Origin: Burkholderiales bacterium
Lineage (GTDB): Bacteria > Pseudomonadota > Gammaproteobacteria > Burkholderiales > Burkholderiaceae_C
Length of the DNA stretch: 64,000 nt
Direction of reading: 5' to 3'
NCBI GenBank assembly: GCA_016213205.1
Contig: JACRAZ010000027.1
Span: 84,340-148,339 of the forward strand
A model generated the notes under the pieces. It saw only the letters and a list, made by a program, of their open reading frames with translations. It was not told the DNA's origin and made no database searches. This document shows, piece after piece, positions 1-9,617 of this stretch. The position numbers were made by a program, and so were the translations under genes. Positions within the stretch are counted from its first letter, which is position 1, and the number at the start of each line of letters is the position of its first letter.

Positions 1-818
1 CGCTGGGCATCGTGCTGATCTACAAGTCCTCGTCGGTGCCCAACCTGGCGCAGGGTGCGCTCGCGATGCTGGGCGCCTACGTGGTGCTGGCGCTGTTCGA
101 GACCCTGAAGCTGCCCATCTGGGCGGCGCTGCCCGTGGGCATGCTGGTCATGTTCGGCATCGGGATGGGCATCGAGCGCGTGGCATTGCGTCGCCTGGCG
201 GGCCGCCCGTTGATCATGATCCTCATGATGACGCTGGCGCTAGACATCTTCGTGCGCGCAGCGGCGCTCGTCGCCTGGGGCGGCACGAACCGCCCGCTGC
301 CGCTGCCGATCTCGTCGGACCCGCTGTTCATCGGGCCGGTGCTCATCAACCGCAGCTACGTCGCCGGCGGCGCGGTGGCGATCGGCCTGTTCGGCTTCTT
401 CCTGCTGTTCTTCCGCACGCGCATGGGCATCGTGCTGCGCGCCATCTCGGACGACTACACCGCCTCGTGGTCGGTGGGCATCTCGGTGGAGCGCGGCGTG
501 GCGCTGTCGTGGGCGATGTCGGCCGTGGTGGCCACGCTCGCCGGCGCGCTGTGGGGCTCGATCCAGGGCGTGGACCAGTCGCTGTCGCTGCTGCTGCTGA
601 TGGGCATCACCGTCGCGGTGCTGGGCGGCCTGGACAGCATCGGCGGCACCATCGTCGCGGGCCTGCTGCTGGGCATGTTCCAGGGCGTCGCCTCGGGCTA
701 CCTCGACCGCCTGGTCGGCGGCGGCAGCCGCGAGCTGGTGGTGGCCGCCACGCTCGTGCTCACCATCCTGATCCGCCCCCACGGCCTGTTCGGCCGCGAA
801 GACATCCAGAGGATCTGA
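1..818 (+). CDS. livH: Branched-chain-type ABC transporter permease LivH (5' end outside window)
   Basis: Inner-membrane permease of the LivH family, one of the two channel subunits of a hydrophobic amino-acid or carboxylate ABC importer. The frame is open to the left edge (codons run from base 3, LGIVLIYKSS...), so the true start lies upstream. Family hallmarks are seen: NLAQGALAMLGAYV near the visible N-terminus and the EAA-like segment GGLDSIGGTIVAGLLLG near residues 207-223. About seven hydrophobic segments are visible. The stop is 5 bases before livM, so the genes are co-transcribed. Such transporters near acyl-CoA catabolic genes often import aromatic or fatty carboxylates rather than leucine; that substrate idea is inference. 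Confidence 0.93.
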   Translation, partial: LGIVLIYKSSSVPNLAQGALAMLGAYVVLALFETLKLPIWAALPVGMLVMFGIGMGIERVALRRLAGRPLIMILMMTLALDIFVRAAALVAWGGTNRPLPLPISSDPLFIGPVLINRSYVAGGAVAIGLFGFFLLFFRTRMGIVLRAISDDYTASWSVGISVERGVALSWAMSAVVATLAGALWGSIQGVDQSLSLLLLMGITVAVLGGLDSIGGTIVAGLLLGMFQGVASGYLDRLVGGGSRELVVAATLVLTILIRPHGLFGREDIQRI

Positions 819-823
819 TCACC

Positions 824-1897
824 ATGTTTTTTCGTCAGGCCGGCATCCACCACAGCACCTACCGCGGCGACCGGCAGCTGTTTCCCATTCCCTTCGACCG
901 CTGGCAGATCGCCGTGCTGATGGTGCTGGCGGTCGCTGCGCCGGTCCTGCTGAGCCCGCTGTACATGAAGAGCTACATGCTGCCATGGCTCATCTGGACG
1001 GCCGCCGCGCTGGGCCTGAATCTGATCCTCGGCTGGGCCGGGCAGTTCCACTTCGGCTACGCCGCCATCATGGGCATCGGCGCCTACACCGCGGTGCATG
1101 CCACGCTGAAGGGAATTCCGTTCGAGATCGCGCTGCTGCTGGCCGGTGCCGTGTCCACCCTCATCGGCAGCGCGTTCGCGATCACCGCGCTGCGCGTGAG
1201 AGGTCTGTATCTCGCGCTGAGCACGCTGGCGCTGCAATTCGTGATGGACTGGGTGATCAACAAGGTGCCGGCCGTCAGCGGCGGCACGCAGGCCACGATT
1301 CAGGCGCCGCCGCTGCGGCTGCTGGGCATGGAGGTGGCTTCCGATGCCTGGCTCTACTACGTGGCGCTGGTGTGGTGCGTATTGGTCACCGTGTTCATGC
1401 TCAACCTGCGCCGCTCCGGGCTGGGCCGCGCGCTGGTGGCCGTGCGCGAGAAGGACTTCGCCGCCGCGGTCATTGGGGTCAACAGCTTCTACTACAAGCT
1501 GGTGGCCTTCGCGATGTCGTCGTTCATCGGCGGCGTCACGGGCGCGATCCTCATCTTCACCTTCTACCGCGCGGTCACGCCCGAGCAGTTCGCCGTGAAC
1601 GTGTCGATCCAGGTGCTGGCGATGGTGATCGTCGGCGGCCTGGGCAGCATCATCGGCTGCTACTTCGGCGTCGCCTTCATCCTGCTGCTGCCGGGCATCG
1701 TGGCCAACCTGATCTTCGCCGCCGCCCAGGCTGCCGACTTGAAGATCGGCATCGAGCTGCTGGCGCACATCCCGGCGTTCCTCTACGGCGTGCTCATCAT
1801 CGGGTTTCTCCTGTTCGAGCCACTGGGCCTGGCCAAGATCTACAGCAACCTGCGCAACTACTTCATCTTCTGGCCTTTCGGCTATGCCCGCCGGTAG
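824..1897 (+). CDS. livM: Branched-chain-type ABC transporter permease LivM
   Basis: Second permease subunit, 357 aa, the usual size for LivM. The start ATG at 824 follows the livH stop closely. Hydrophobic segments run through the protein, with the typical LNLILGWAGQFHFGYAAIMGIGAY stretch near residue 65 (GQ.S/H.G..A..GIGAY is the LivM signature) and the EAA-like loop VGGLGSIIGCYFGVAF near residue 275. It pairs with LivH to form the membrane pore energised by LivF and by a LivG that is not in the window and is presumably upstream. The specificity is unknown. Confidence 0.93.
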   Translation: MFFRQAGIHHSTYRGDRQLFPIPFDRWQIAVLMVLAVAAPVLLSPLYMKSYMLPWLIWTAAALGLNLILGWAGQFHFGYAAIMGIGAYTAVHATLKGIPFEIALLLAGAVSTLIGSAFAITALRVRGLYLALSTLALQFVMDWVINKVPAVSGGTQATIQAPPLRLLGMEVASDAWLYYVALVWCVLVTVFMLNLRRSGLGRALVAVREKDFAAAVIGVNSFYYKLVAFAMSSFIGGVTGAILIFTFYRAVTPEQFAVNVSIQVLAMVIVGGLGSIIGCYFGVAFILLLPGIVANLIFAAAQAADLKIGIELLAHIPAFLYGVLIIGFLLFEPLGLAKIYSNLRNYFIFWPFGYARR

Positions 1898-1938
1898 ATG
1901 CGCCTCACCCCACCACAACCCTGACGAGGAGTGTCCCC

Positions 1939-3183
1939 ATGATCCGACGACTCAAACTGCTGATCGGCGCCGCCGCGTTCGCGGTGGGGGCGCAAGCCTC
2001 GTTCGCCGCCGAGCCGATCCGCTTCGCGCTGTGCTACGACCTGACCAAGGCATACACCTTCGTCACCCCCCAGTTCGCCCAGGCTGCCAAGGACTACGCG
2101 GCGCTGACCAATCTGCGGGGTGGCATCGAAGGCAATCCGGTCGAGATCATCGTGCAGGACCACGGCAACGAGCCGCAGCGCGGCATCGAGTGCTACGAGC
2201 GGGTGAAGGGCCAGGCGCTCACGGTTGACCTGTTGTCCACACCGGTGTCGCGTGCCGTCCTTCCGCGCGCCATGAAGGACGGCGAGGTCATGATCCAGGC
2301 CATGGTCGGCCGTGGCGACGCCGTTGACGGCGAAGTCTTCAAGTGGGTCTTCCCCTTGGGCCCGACCTACTGGGGCCAGGCGGCCAACATCGTCGGTCAC
2401 TTCAAGAAGCAGTCCGGCGGCAATCTGAAGGGCAAGAAGATCGCCTTCCTGTACATCGACTACCCGTTCGGCCAGGAGCCCATTCCCGTCATGCAGGAAC
2501 TGCAGAAGCGGGAAGGCTTCGAACTCCAGTTGTTCCCCTACCCGCTTCCCGGCAACGACCAGACTTCGGCATGGTCGCAGCTGCGGCGGTTCCAGCCGGA
2601 CCTGATCGTGCACTGGGCCTTCTCGGCCATGCACGTGGTGGCGGCCAAGGAAGCCAAGCGCAACGGCATCCCGCTGGACCGGGTGGTCAGCGTGAACTGG
2701 CTGAACGATGTGGACATCGCCAATATCGGCGCTGAGGCGGCCAAGGGAATCCGGCGCGCCACGCCGGTGGTCAGTGGCACCGATCACCCCACCATCAAGG
2801 CCATCCTCCAGGAGCTCTACGACAAGGGCAAGGGCAATGGCGATCGAAAGCTCGTGTCTGACATCTACTACGGGCTGGGATTGGCGACCTATGCCACGAT
2901 CTTCGAAGGCGCCCGTCTGGCCCTGAAGAGCGAAAAAGCCCCGCTGACGGCGGAGAAGATGCGCAAGGGGCTCGAGAGCATTCGCAACTTCGACGCCGGC
3001 GGGCTGCAACCCGCCCTGACCGTGACAGCCAAGGATCATGGCGGTGGCGGCAAGACGCGCATCGAGATGTGGGACGGCGCCAAGTGGGTCCCGCAGAGCG
3101 ACTGGTCTGCCGACTACGCCGACCTCGTCTGGAGTACCGTGAAGCAGCATTCTGGCGAGTTCGCCAAGTCGGCCGGCAAGTGA
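1939..3183 (+). CDS. Periplasmic substrate-binding protein of the Liv-type transporter, copy 1
   Basis: Type-I periplasmic binding protein, 414 aa (Peripla_BP_6/LivK-like superfamily). A signal peptide is visible (MIRRLKLLIGAAAFAVGAQA, cleavage after ASFAA). The mature part begins EPIRFALCYDLTKAYTF. The start at 1939 has a purine-rich ribosome site (gaggag-like, 1925-1934). It captures the ligand for LivHM. It is followed after 69 bases by a clear paralogue of exactly the same length, sharing blocks such as CYDLTK, QDHGNEPQRGI, STPVSRAVLPR, GRGDAVDGEVFK and YWGQAANIVG, so the two arose by tandem duplication. The ligand cannot be read from the sequence. Confidence 0.9.
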   Translation: MIRRLKLLIGAAAFAVGAQASFAAEPIRFALCYDLTKAYTFVTPQFAQAAKDYAALTNLRGGIEGNPVEIIVQDHGNEPQRGIECYERVKGQALTVDLLSTPVSRAVLPRAMKDGEVMIQAMVGRGDAVDGEVFKWVFPLGPTYWGQAANIVGHFKKQSGGNLKGKKIAFLYIDYPFGQEPIPVMQELQKREGFELQLFPYPLPGNDQTSAWSQLRRFQPDLIVHWAFSAMHVVAAKEAKRNGIPLDRVVSVNWLNDVDIANIGAEAAKGIRRATPVVSGTDHPTIKAILQELYDKGKGNGDRKLVSDIYYGLGLATYATIFEGARLALKSEKAPLTAEKMRKGLESIRNFDAGGLQPALTVTAKDHGGGGKTRIEMWDGAKWVPQSDWSADYADLVWSTVKQHSGEFAKSAGK

Positions 3184-3252
3184 GCCTACACGGCGAGCCT
3201 GGATGACAGCACCCAGTCGGGTGGCGGAGCCCACTTTGAAGGAGACTACGAC

Positions 3253-4497
3253 ATGCGATCCAAACTGATTCACTTCATCGGCAGCGTTGCACTCGTCGTT
3301 GCCTCGACATTCGCGCAAGCAGCTGATCCAGTTCGCTTCGGCCTGTGCTACGACCTCACCAAGATCTACGTCGCCGCTGTGCCGCAGGTGGCACAGGCCG
3401 CCAAGGACTATGCCGATTTGGTCAACCTACGTGGGGGGCTGGAGGGGCATCCGATCCAGGTGACGGTACAGGACCACGGCAACGAACCCCAGCGCGGCAT
3501 CGATTGCTACGAACGCCTCAAGCGCGAAGGCGTCATGCTCTTTGATTTCTTCTCCACGCCGGTGTCGCGAGCCGTCCTGCCTCGTATCATGCAGGACGGC
3601 AATCTCCTGCTGCAGCCACTGGTCGGCCGGGGCGATGCCGTGGATGGCGAGGTCTTCAAGAACGTGTTCGTGCTGGCACCCACCTATTGGGGCCAAGCCG
3701 CAAACATCGTCGGCTATTTCAAGAGACAGGCCGGCGGTGACTTGGCGGGCAAAAAGGTCGCCTTCCTGTACCTGGATACACCGTTCGGCCGCGAGCCAAT
3801 TCCGGTCTTCGAGGCGCTCAAGCGCCTCGAACGCTTCGACTTCCAGACCTTCCCGTTTCCGGTCCCTGGGAACGATCAGAGTGCGGCCTTCGCGCAGATC
3901 CGTCGCTATCAGCCGGACTGGGTGGTGCTGTGGTCCTTCTCGCCACTGAACCCGATCTCGTTCCGAGAGATGCAACGCAACGGCATCCCGATCGACCGCA
4001 TGGTGACCGGCAACTGGATCAACGAGGTCGACCTCAACAACTTCGGCGCCGCAGCGGCCAAGGGCCTGAAGCGCTCTGCCGTGGTGAGCGGCGGCGCCGA
4101 GCACCCGCTGGTGCAGGACATCCTGCGCGAGTTGTACGACAAAGGCAAAGGCAATGGCGACCGCAAACTGGTGGCCGACTCTTACTACAACACCGGCCTT
4201 GCGGTCTACTCTTCGGCCTTCGAGGGGGTACGCTTGGCCATCAAGACGCAGGGCTGGCCCCTCACACCCGAAAAGATCCGACAAGGCATGTACGGTCTGA
4301 AGAAGTTTGACGCCAAGGGCTTCATGGCACCGATCACTGTGACGCCGCAGGACCACGGCGGCGGCGGCATGACCCGCATCGACATGTGGGACGGCACGAA
4401 GTGGGTGCCGCAGACGAAATGGTTTGCCGACTACACGGGTCTTGTGAACACGCTCATCAAGGCCAATTCGGCCGACTTCGCCAAAGCGAACAAGTGA
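3253..4497 (+). CDS. Periplasmic substrate-binding protein of the Liv-type transporter, copy 2
   Basis: A 414-aa paralogue of the preceding protein with its own signal peptide (MRSKLIHFIGSVALVVASTFAQA, then ADPVRFGLCYDLTK). A good ribosome site (ggag at 3241-3244) precedes ATG 3253. The shared blocks are scattered over the whole length, so this is a complete copy and not a fragment. Divergence is concentrated between them, for example VLWSFSPLNPISFREMQRNG here against VHWAFSAMHVVAAKEAKRNG in copy 1, which suggests a different ligand or affinity. Both probably dock with the same LivHM permease. Followed by livF after 28 bases. Confidence 0.9.
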   Translation: MRSKLIHFIGSVALVVASTFAQAADPVRFGLCYDLTKIYVAAVPQVAQAAKDYADLVNLRGGLEGHPIQVTVQDHGNEPQRGIDCYERLKREGVMLFDFFSTPVSRAVLPRIMQDGNLLLQPLVGRGDAVDGEVFKNVFVLAPTYWGQAANIVGYFKRQAGGDLAGKKVAFLYLDTPFGREPIPVFEALKRLERFDFQTFPFPVPGNDQSAAFAQIRRYQPDWVVLWSFSPLNPISFREMQRNGIPIDRMVTGNWINEVDLNNFGAAAAKGLKRSAVVSGGAEHPLVQDILRELYDKGKGNGDRKLVADSYYNTGLAVYSSAFEGVRLAIKTQGWPLTPEKIRQGMYGLKKFDAKGFMAPITVTPQDHGGGGMTRIDMWDGTKWVPQTKWFADYTGLVNTLIKANSADFAKANK

Positions 4498-4525
4498 TCG
4501 CAACCTCTACCCGCCCGAGCCTCCG

Positions 4526-5320
<795 letters not shown>

Positions 5321-5360
5321 CTCCAACGAGGTCCGTCCGAGCCCTGCCGGCCGCCGGGGG

Positions 5361-5759
5361 TCACACCGGCACGAACACCGGCAGCGGCGGTCCGCCTTCG
5401 CTCGGCTGGAAGCGCACCGCGACGCGCTGGCCGATGCGGATGGCGTCGGCATCGGCGTCAACGATGTTGGTCATCATCGACGGGCCTTCGTCCAGCGTCA
5501 CGTAGGCGACGATGTAGGGCACGTCGGCGCGGCGCATGACGCTGAAGCTGTAGATCGTGCCCTGCCCGCCGGCCTGTCGCCACTCGGTGTTCAGGCTGCC
5601 GCAGAACGGGCAGCCGTCGCGCGGATAGTGGTGGTGCTCGCCGCAGTCGCCGCAGCGCTTGACGAGCAGCCTGCCTTCGGCGGCGGCATCCCAGAACGGC
5701 TTGGCGTCGGGGTAGACGGTGGGCGCCGGCATCTTGCGCCGGCCGATGGTCAGACTCAT
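5361..5759 (-). CDS. DUF35 zinc-ribbon/OB-fold acyl-CoA-associated protein, copy 1
   Basis: 132-aa protein of the DUF35 (rubredoxin-like zinc ribbon plus OB fold) family. The zinc ribbon CGDCG...CPFCG sits near residues 35-50, followed by the OB-fold part (GTIYSFSVMRRADVPYIVAYVTLDEG). Its ATG overlaps the stop of the thiolase-like gene by ATGA, so the pair is translationally coupled. DUF35 proteins form complexes with thiolase-like aldolases (the Ltp2-ChsH2 DUF35 complex of steroid degradation is the known example). A partner role for the upstream gene is therefore likely; the substrate is unknown. Confidence 0.87.
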   Translation of the reverse strand: MSLTIGRRKMPAPTVYPDAKPFWDAAAEGRLLVKRCGDCGEHHHYPRDGCPFCGSLNTEWRQAGGQGTIYSFSVMRRADVPYIVAYVTLDEGPSMMTNIVDADADAIRIGQRVAVRFQPSEGGPPLPVFVPV

Positions 5760-6922
5760 GCGCGCTCCAGGATCAGGGTGGCACTGCCGTGCCGGGTGCC
5801 GAGCGAGCCGCCGGTGCCGTGCGCCAGCGCGAGCCGGCAGTTCGGCACCTGCACCTTGGGGTGGGCCTCGCCGCGCAGCTGGCGCACGGCCTCGATCACC
5901 TTGGTCATGCCGCCGCGGTTGCCCGGGTGGTTGTTGCACAGACCGCCGCCGTCGGTGTTGAACGGCAGCTTGCCGGTGCCGGCGATCAGGTTGCCGTCGC
6001 TGACGAAGCGGCCGCCCTGCCCCTTGGCGCAGAAGCCCAGGTCCTCCAGGGTCAGCAGCACGGTGATCGTGAAGCTGTCGTAGATCGACGCATACTGGAT
6101 GTTCGCAGGCTTCACGCCGGCCTCGGCGAACGCGGCCTTGCCGGTCCACGCCGCGCCGGTGGTCAGCAGGTCGACCTTGCCGCCGCTCTGCGCGCGCTGG
6201 TATTCGCCGGTGCCGATGATGTTGACGACCGGCCGCTTCAGGCTGCGCGCGATCTCGGGCCGCACCACCACCAGCGCACCGCCGCCGTCGCTGATGACGC
6301 AGCAGTCCAGCCGGTGCAGCGGGTCGGCGATCATCGGCGAGCCGACCACCTCCTTCACCGTGACCACGTCGCGCACCATCGCGTGCGGGTTGTGCTGCGC
6401 GTGATGCGAGGCCGCGACGCGGATCCACGCCAGCTGCTCGCTCGTCGTGCCGTGCTCGTGCATGTGGCGCATCGCGGCCATCGCGTACATGTTCACCGTG
6501 GTCGGCGCGTACGGCAGCTCGAACGGCACGTCGGGCGCGGGGCCGTAGTTGCGCGGCGCGGTGCCGGTGGCCATGCCCTCGGCCTTGGGCCGACCGGCCA
6601 GCGTGATCAGCGCGACGTTGCAGCGCCCGGCGGCGATGGCCGCGGCGGCGTGCGCCACGTGCACCAAGTACGACGAACCGCCAGTCTCGGAGGTGTCCAC
6701 GTGCCGGACGCTCATGCCGAGGTAGTCCACCATCGACAGCGCCCCCAGCCCCGGCGCGTCGCCGGCGCAGAAGTAGCCGTCGACGTCCTTGAGCGTCAGC
6801 CCGGCATCGGCCAGCGCGCCGCGCGCGACCTCGGCATGTAACTGGGCCACCGACTTGTCGTCGGCACGACGTGTCGGGTGTTCCCAGGCGCCGGCAATGC
6901 AGGCGGTGTTCTTCAGGCTCAT
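5756..6922 (-). CDS. Thiolase-superfamily protein (SCP-x/Ltp2-like), copy 1
   Basis: 388-aa member of the thiolase superfamily, SCP-x/Ltp2 branch. Condensing thiolases have a nucleophilic Cys in an NCSTG-like context; here the aligned segment is DTSETGGSS (residues 77-84) with Glu instead of Cys. The C-terminal NNHPGNRGGM keeps the His of the GHP motif. A degradative thiolase reaction is therefore doubtful, and a retro-aldol role like Ltp2 is the better guess (inference). It is coupled by ATGA overlaps to the MaoC-type hydratase upstream and the DUF35 partner downstream, which fits a hydratase-then-aldolase sequence for shortening an acyl-CoA side chain. Confidence 0.85.
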   Translation of the reverse strand: MSLKNTACIAGAWEHPTRRADDKSVAQLHAEVARGALADAGLTLKDVDGYFCAGDAPGLGALSMVDYLGMSVRHVDTSETGGSSYLVHVAHAAAAIAAGRCNVALITLAGRPKAEGMATGTAPRNYGPAPDVPFELPYAPTTVNMYAMAAMRHMHEHGTTSEQLAWIRVAASHHAQHNPHAMVRDVVTVKEVVGSPMIADPLHRLDCCVISDGGGALVVVRPEIARSLKRPVVNIIGTGEYQRAQSGGKVDLLTTGAAWTGKAAFAEAGVKPANIQYASIYDSFTITVLLTLEDLGFCAKGQGGRFVSDGNLIAGTGKLPFNTDGGGLCNNHPGNRGGMTKVIEAVRQLRGEAHPKVQVPNCRLALAHGTGGSLGTRHGSATLILERA

Positions 6923-7314
6923 GCCGATGCTCCTGCGGGCTTCAGCGTCGCCGTGCCCTTAATGACGTCCTGCCCCTTGGCGTTGCGCACCCACACGTCG
7001 TAGGCGGGCGGCTCGCTGCCGGGGCGCAGCTCGCCGCCGCCGGTCACGTCGTCGTCGATGCGCACCGGCTGCACGAACTTGATCTCCAGGTGGATGCGGT
7101 TCAGGGCCTGCACGCCGAGCGTGTTCTTCAGCGCCTGCCAGATCAGCGCTACCGACATCGTGCCGTGGGCGATGATGCCGCCCATCGGGCTCTTGGCGGC
7201 GAATTCCTTGTCGACGTGGATCGGGTTGTAGTCGTTCGTCACCGCCGCGTACTTCATGATGATGTCGAAGTCGACGTGCTTGGTCGACGGTGTCAGCTGC
7301 GCCTGCACGGGCAC
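6919..7314 (-). CDS. MaoC-type enoyl-CoA hydratase subunit (motif-bearing)
   Basis: 131-aa hot-dog-fold protein of the MaoC hydratase family. It carries the hydratase-2 motif with the catalytic Asp and His: TNDYNPIHVDKEFA near residue 30, followed by GGIIAHGTM. The start appears to be GTG at 7314. The stop overlaps the thiolase-like start (ATGA). It would hydrate an enoyl-CoA to a 3-hydroxyacyl-CoA. The neighbouring 133-aa protein has the same fold size but lacks the motif, as in heteromeric hydratases such as ChsH1-ChsH2 where only one subunit is catalytic. The two probably form one enzyme. Confidence 0.87.
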   Translation of the reverse strand: MPVQAQLTPSTKHVDFDIIMKYAAVTNDYNPIHVDKEFAAKSPMGGIIAHGTMSVALIWQALKNTLGVQALNRIHLEIKFVQPVRIDDDVTGGGELRPGSEPPAYDVWVRNAKGQDVIKGTATLKPAGASA

Positions 7315-7321
7315 TCCTCCT

Positions 7322-7723
7322 CTACTGCGCCACCAGCGTCGTCATGACGCCGGTGAACAGCAGTTCGTTCGATCCGACGGCACGCGTCTCGCTGCGCACG
7401 CGCACCCACTTGCGCTCCTTCTTGATCTCCTTGTCGAGGCACCACACGTCGGTGCGGAGCGTCTCGCCGATGCGCGGCATGCGCCGGACGTCGAAGGTCT
7501 GCCCGCCGTGCACGCCGCCGGGCGGGCGCGGCGCGTTGAGCGTGAGCACCGCGTCGATGACGATCATCGCCAGCATGCCGGCCGGCATCACGCCCGGGTC
7601 GTCGTCGTGCGGGTAGACGCTGCGCCACTTCGACACGGTCGTCTCGTCGACGGCGAAGTCGCGCGCGCCGTAGTGCTCGCCCGGCTCGTAGTGGGCGTAG
7701 TTGAAGATCGGCTTCTCGCTCAT
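7322..7723 (-). CDS. MaoC-like hydratase partner subunit (motif-poor)
   Basis: 133-aa protein with hot-dog-like composition and a MaoC-dehydratase-like layout (HYGARDFAVDETTVSKWRSVYPHDDDPGVMPAGMLAMIVIDAVL...). The D-x-N-P-x-H-x-D hydratase motif is absent. It starts at ATG 7723 with a strong ribosome site (GGAGG, complement of 7731-7735) and ends 7 bases before the MaoC subunit. Its position and size suggest the non-catalytic, substrate-binding half of a heteromeric enoyl-CoA hydratase for bulky substrates. That is inference from known two-subunit hydratases. Confidence 0.75.
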   Translation of the reverse strand: MSEKPIFNYAHYEPGEHYGARDFAVDETTVSKWRSVYPHDDDPGVMPAGMLAMIVIDAVLTLNAPRPPGGVHGGQTFDVRRMPRIGETLRTDVWCLDKEIKKERKWVRVRSETRAVGSNELLFTGVMTTLVAQ

Positions 7724-7781
7724 TTCCTAACCTCCGCGCTGCGCGCTGCGGTGCGAGCCCCTTCGGGCGGCCGGGCGGGCC

Positions 7782-8189
7782 TCATGCCGGTTCCACTTGA
7801 GGAATCTTCTGCTCGCTGCCGTGGCGCGATTCGAAACACACGCGCACCGCCATGCCGATGCGCACCTGCGCCGGGTCGCAGCGCAGCACGTTGCACATGA
7901 AGCGGAAGCCCTCATCCAGGTCCACCAGCGCCAGCACGTAGGGAACATCGCTCGCGAACGAGGCGATCGGCGCGCGGTGGATGACCGAGAAGCTGGCGAT
8001 TCGCCCACCGCCGCCGGCCTTTTGCCAGGCCAGGTCGGTGGCATGGCAGTGCACGCAGGCGTTGCGCGCATAGAACTGCGCCTTGCCGCAGGCGCCGCAG
8101 CGCTGGTAGCGGAACTCGCCCAGATTGGCGCCTTCCCAGTAGGTGCGGCTGATGCCGTCGGGCACCGGCTTGGCTTGCGTGTTGGCCAT
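7782..8189 (-). CDS. DUF35 zinc-ribbon/OB-fold acyl-CoA-associated protein, copy 2
   Basis: 135-aa DUF35 protein with zinc ribbon CGACG...CVHCH (residues 33-48) and OB-fold part GGRIASFSVIHRAPIASFASDVPYVLALVDLDEG. ATG 8189 lies 2 bases after the stop of the second thiolase-like gene, so it is the partner of that protein. About 58 bases separate it from the MaoC-like gene downstream, where a new ribosome site is present. Confidence 0.87.
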   Translation of the reverse strand: MANTQAKPVPDGISRTYWEGANLGEFRYQRCGACGKAQFYARNACVHCHATDLAWQKAGGGGRIASFSVIHRAPIASFASDVPYVLALVDLDEGFRFMCNVLRCDPAQVRIGMAVRVCFESRHGSEQKIPQVEPA

Positions 8190-8191
8190 CG

Positions 8192-9343
8192 TCAGGCCCT
8201 CCCCAGCAGGATCGAGCAGTGGCCCGAGAAGATCCCGCCCAGCGTGTGCGCGAGCGCGACTTCGGCGTCCTTCACCTGGCGCGGCCCGCACTCGCCGCGC
8301 AGCTGACGCACCGCCTCGACGACGTGGAACATGCCGCCGGCCGGTCCCGATGAGCCGTACGACAGCAACCCGCCGTTGGTGTTGAGCGGGAACCTGCCGC
8401 CGATGGCGAACTCGCCGGCCAGCGCCGCCGGGCCCGCCGCGCCGCGCTCGTAGAAGCCCATCGATTCGAGCTGGATCAGCAGCGTGCTGGTAAAGCAGTC
8501 GTAGATGTGCGCACTGTCGACGTCGGCGTGCGTCAGCCCCGCGCGGCCGAGCGCTTCGGCCACCGACTCGCGGCACCCGAAGTCGATCAGCGAAGGCGCG
8601 GCGAAGATGTGTTCGTGCGTGTGGCCCTCGCCGGTGGCGAGCAGCTCGACCGGGCGCTTGGGCCTGTCGCGCCCGATCTCGGAGGCGCTGACGATCACCG
8701 CCGCGCCGCCGTCGGAGACGGGGCAGCAGTCGAGCATGCGCAGCGGCGAGGCGATCACCTTGGACCTGCGCACGTCGTCCATCGTGATCGGCTTCTTCAT
8801 GTGCGCCTGCGGGTGCAGCGCCGCGTTGGCGCGCTGGTTCACCGCCACCGCGGCGAGGTGGTCGCCGTTGAGCCAGCCTTCGTGGAAGTAGACCTGCGCG
8901 GCCATCGCGAACGCCGCCGGCACGCTCATGCCATAGGGCTGCTCGTACTGCGCGTGGCCCACGTCGGCAAGCGCGGCCTGCACCTTCTCGCCCATGCCGG
9001 TGAGGCGGTTGTCGCCGGTCACGCACAGCACGTGGCGGCACAGGCCCGAGCGCACCAGCGATTCGGCGTGCCGCACCAGCAGCCCGCCGGTCATGCCGCC
9101 CATGCAGATGGAGGCATTGACCTTGGGCCGGAAACCCAGGTACTCGGCGAGCACGCCGCCGAGCATCAGCTGCGGCGAGGCGAACGAATACGCGGTGAGC
9201 AGGCCGTCGATGTCCGACAGCTTCAGGCCCGCGTCGGCCAGCGCGCCGAGGCTGGCCTCGGCGTGCAGCGACATGCAGGTGCTCTCCGGCAGCGAGCCGA
9301 CCTGCGTGTCGAACACGCCGCTGACGATGGCTTTGCTGGCCAT
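8192..9343 (-). CDS. Thiolase-superfamily protein (SCP-x/Ltp2-like), copy 2
   Basis: 383-aa thiolase-superfamily protein. At the nucleophile position it has CMGGMTGG (Cys80 retained), but the C-terminal GHP histidine is replaced (NTNGGLLSYGSSGPAGGM). Its active site therefore differs from both canonical thiolase and copy 1 (Glu for Cys, His kept). It is followed 2 bases later by its DUF35 partner. Probable role: C-C bond cleavage or acyl transfer in the acyl-CoA pathway of this operon. The two thiolase-like genes are diverged, not recent duplicates, which suggests successive side-chain cleavage steps (inference). Confidence 0.83.
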   Translation of the reverse strand: MASKAIVSGVFDTQVGSLPESTCMSLHAEASLGALADAGLKLSDIDGLLTAYSFASPQLMLGGVLAEYLGFRPKVNASICMGGMTGGLLVRHAESLVRSGLCRHVLCVTGDNRLTGMGEKVQAALADVGHAQYEQPYGMSVPAAFAMAAQVYFHEGWLNGDHLAAVAVNQRANAALHPQAHMKKPITMDDVRRSKVIASPLRMLDCCPVSDGGAAVIVSASEIGRDRPKRPVELLATGEGHTHEHIFAAPSLIDFGCRESVAEALGRAGLTHADVDSAHIYDCFTSTLLIQLESMGFYERGAAGPAALAGEFAIGGRFPLNTNGGLLSYGSSGPAGGMFHVVEAVRQLRGECGPRQVKDAEVALAHTLGGIFSGHCSILLGRA

Positions 9344-9364
9344 GGTTTTCCTTCGGTGATGCGG

Positions 9365-9607
9365 TCAGGGCAGGCTGACGACGAGGTCGCGCTGCAGGCG
9401 GCGCAACTGCTCCACCGCGCCATCGACCAGCTCGGCCATGATGTCCTTCGCCGGCCGGCGGCCCTTGACGAGCCCGCCTGCCTGCGACACCGCCGCCACC
9501 AGCGCCGGCGGCGTGGCGCGGCCGCCCACGCCCATGCCGGCCAGGAAGATCGGCACCTCGATGCCCCAGGCATCGCAGAAGGAGTTGTGCAGCACGGCGC
9601 GGCTCAT
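9365..9607 (-). pseudogene. Nitronate monooxygenase remnant (internal deletion)
   Basis: An 80-codon open frame whose first ~45 residues match the N-terminus of nitronate monooxygenase/2-nitropropane dioxygenase flavoproteins (WGIEVPIFLAGMGVGG...LVAAVSQAGGL). It then jumps to what looks like a C-terminal tail (GRRPAKDIMAELVDGAVEQLRRL). Intact members are about 320-380 aa, so the FMN-barrel core appears deleted in frame. A short product could still be made, but no enzyme activity is expected. It lies in the acyl-CoA operon between crotonase and thiolase-like copy 2. Confidence 0.65.
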
Positions 9608-9617
9608 CGCGGCGCCG

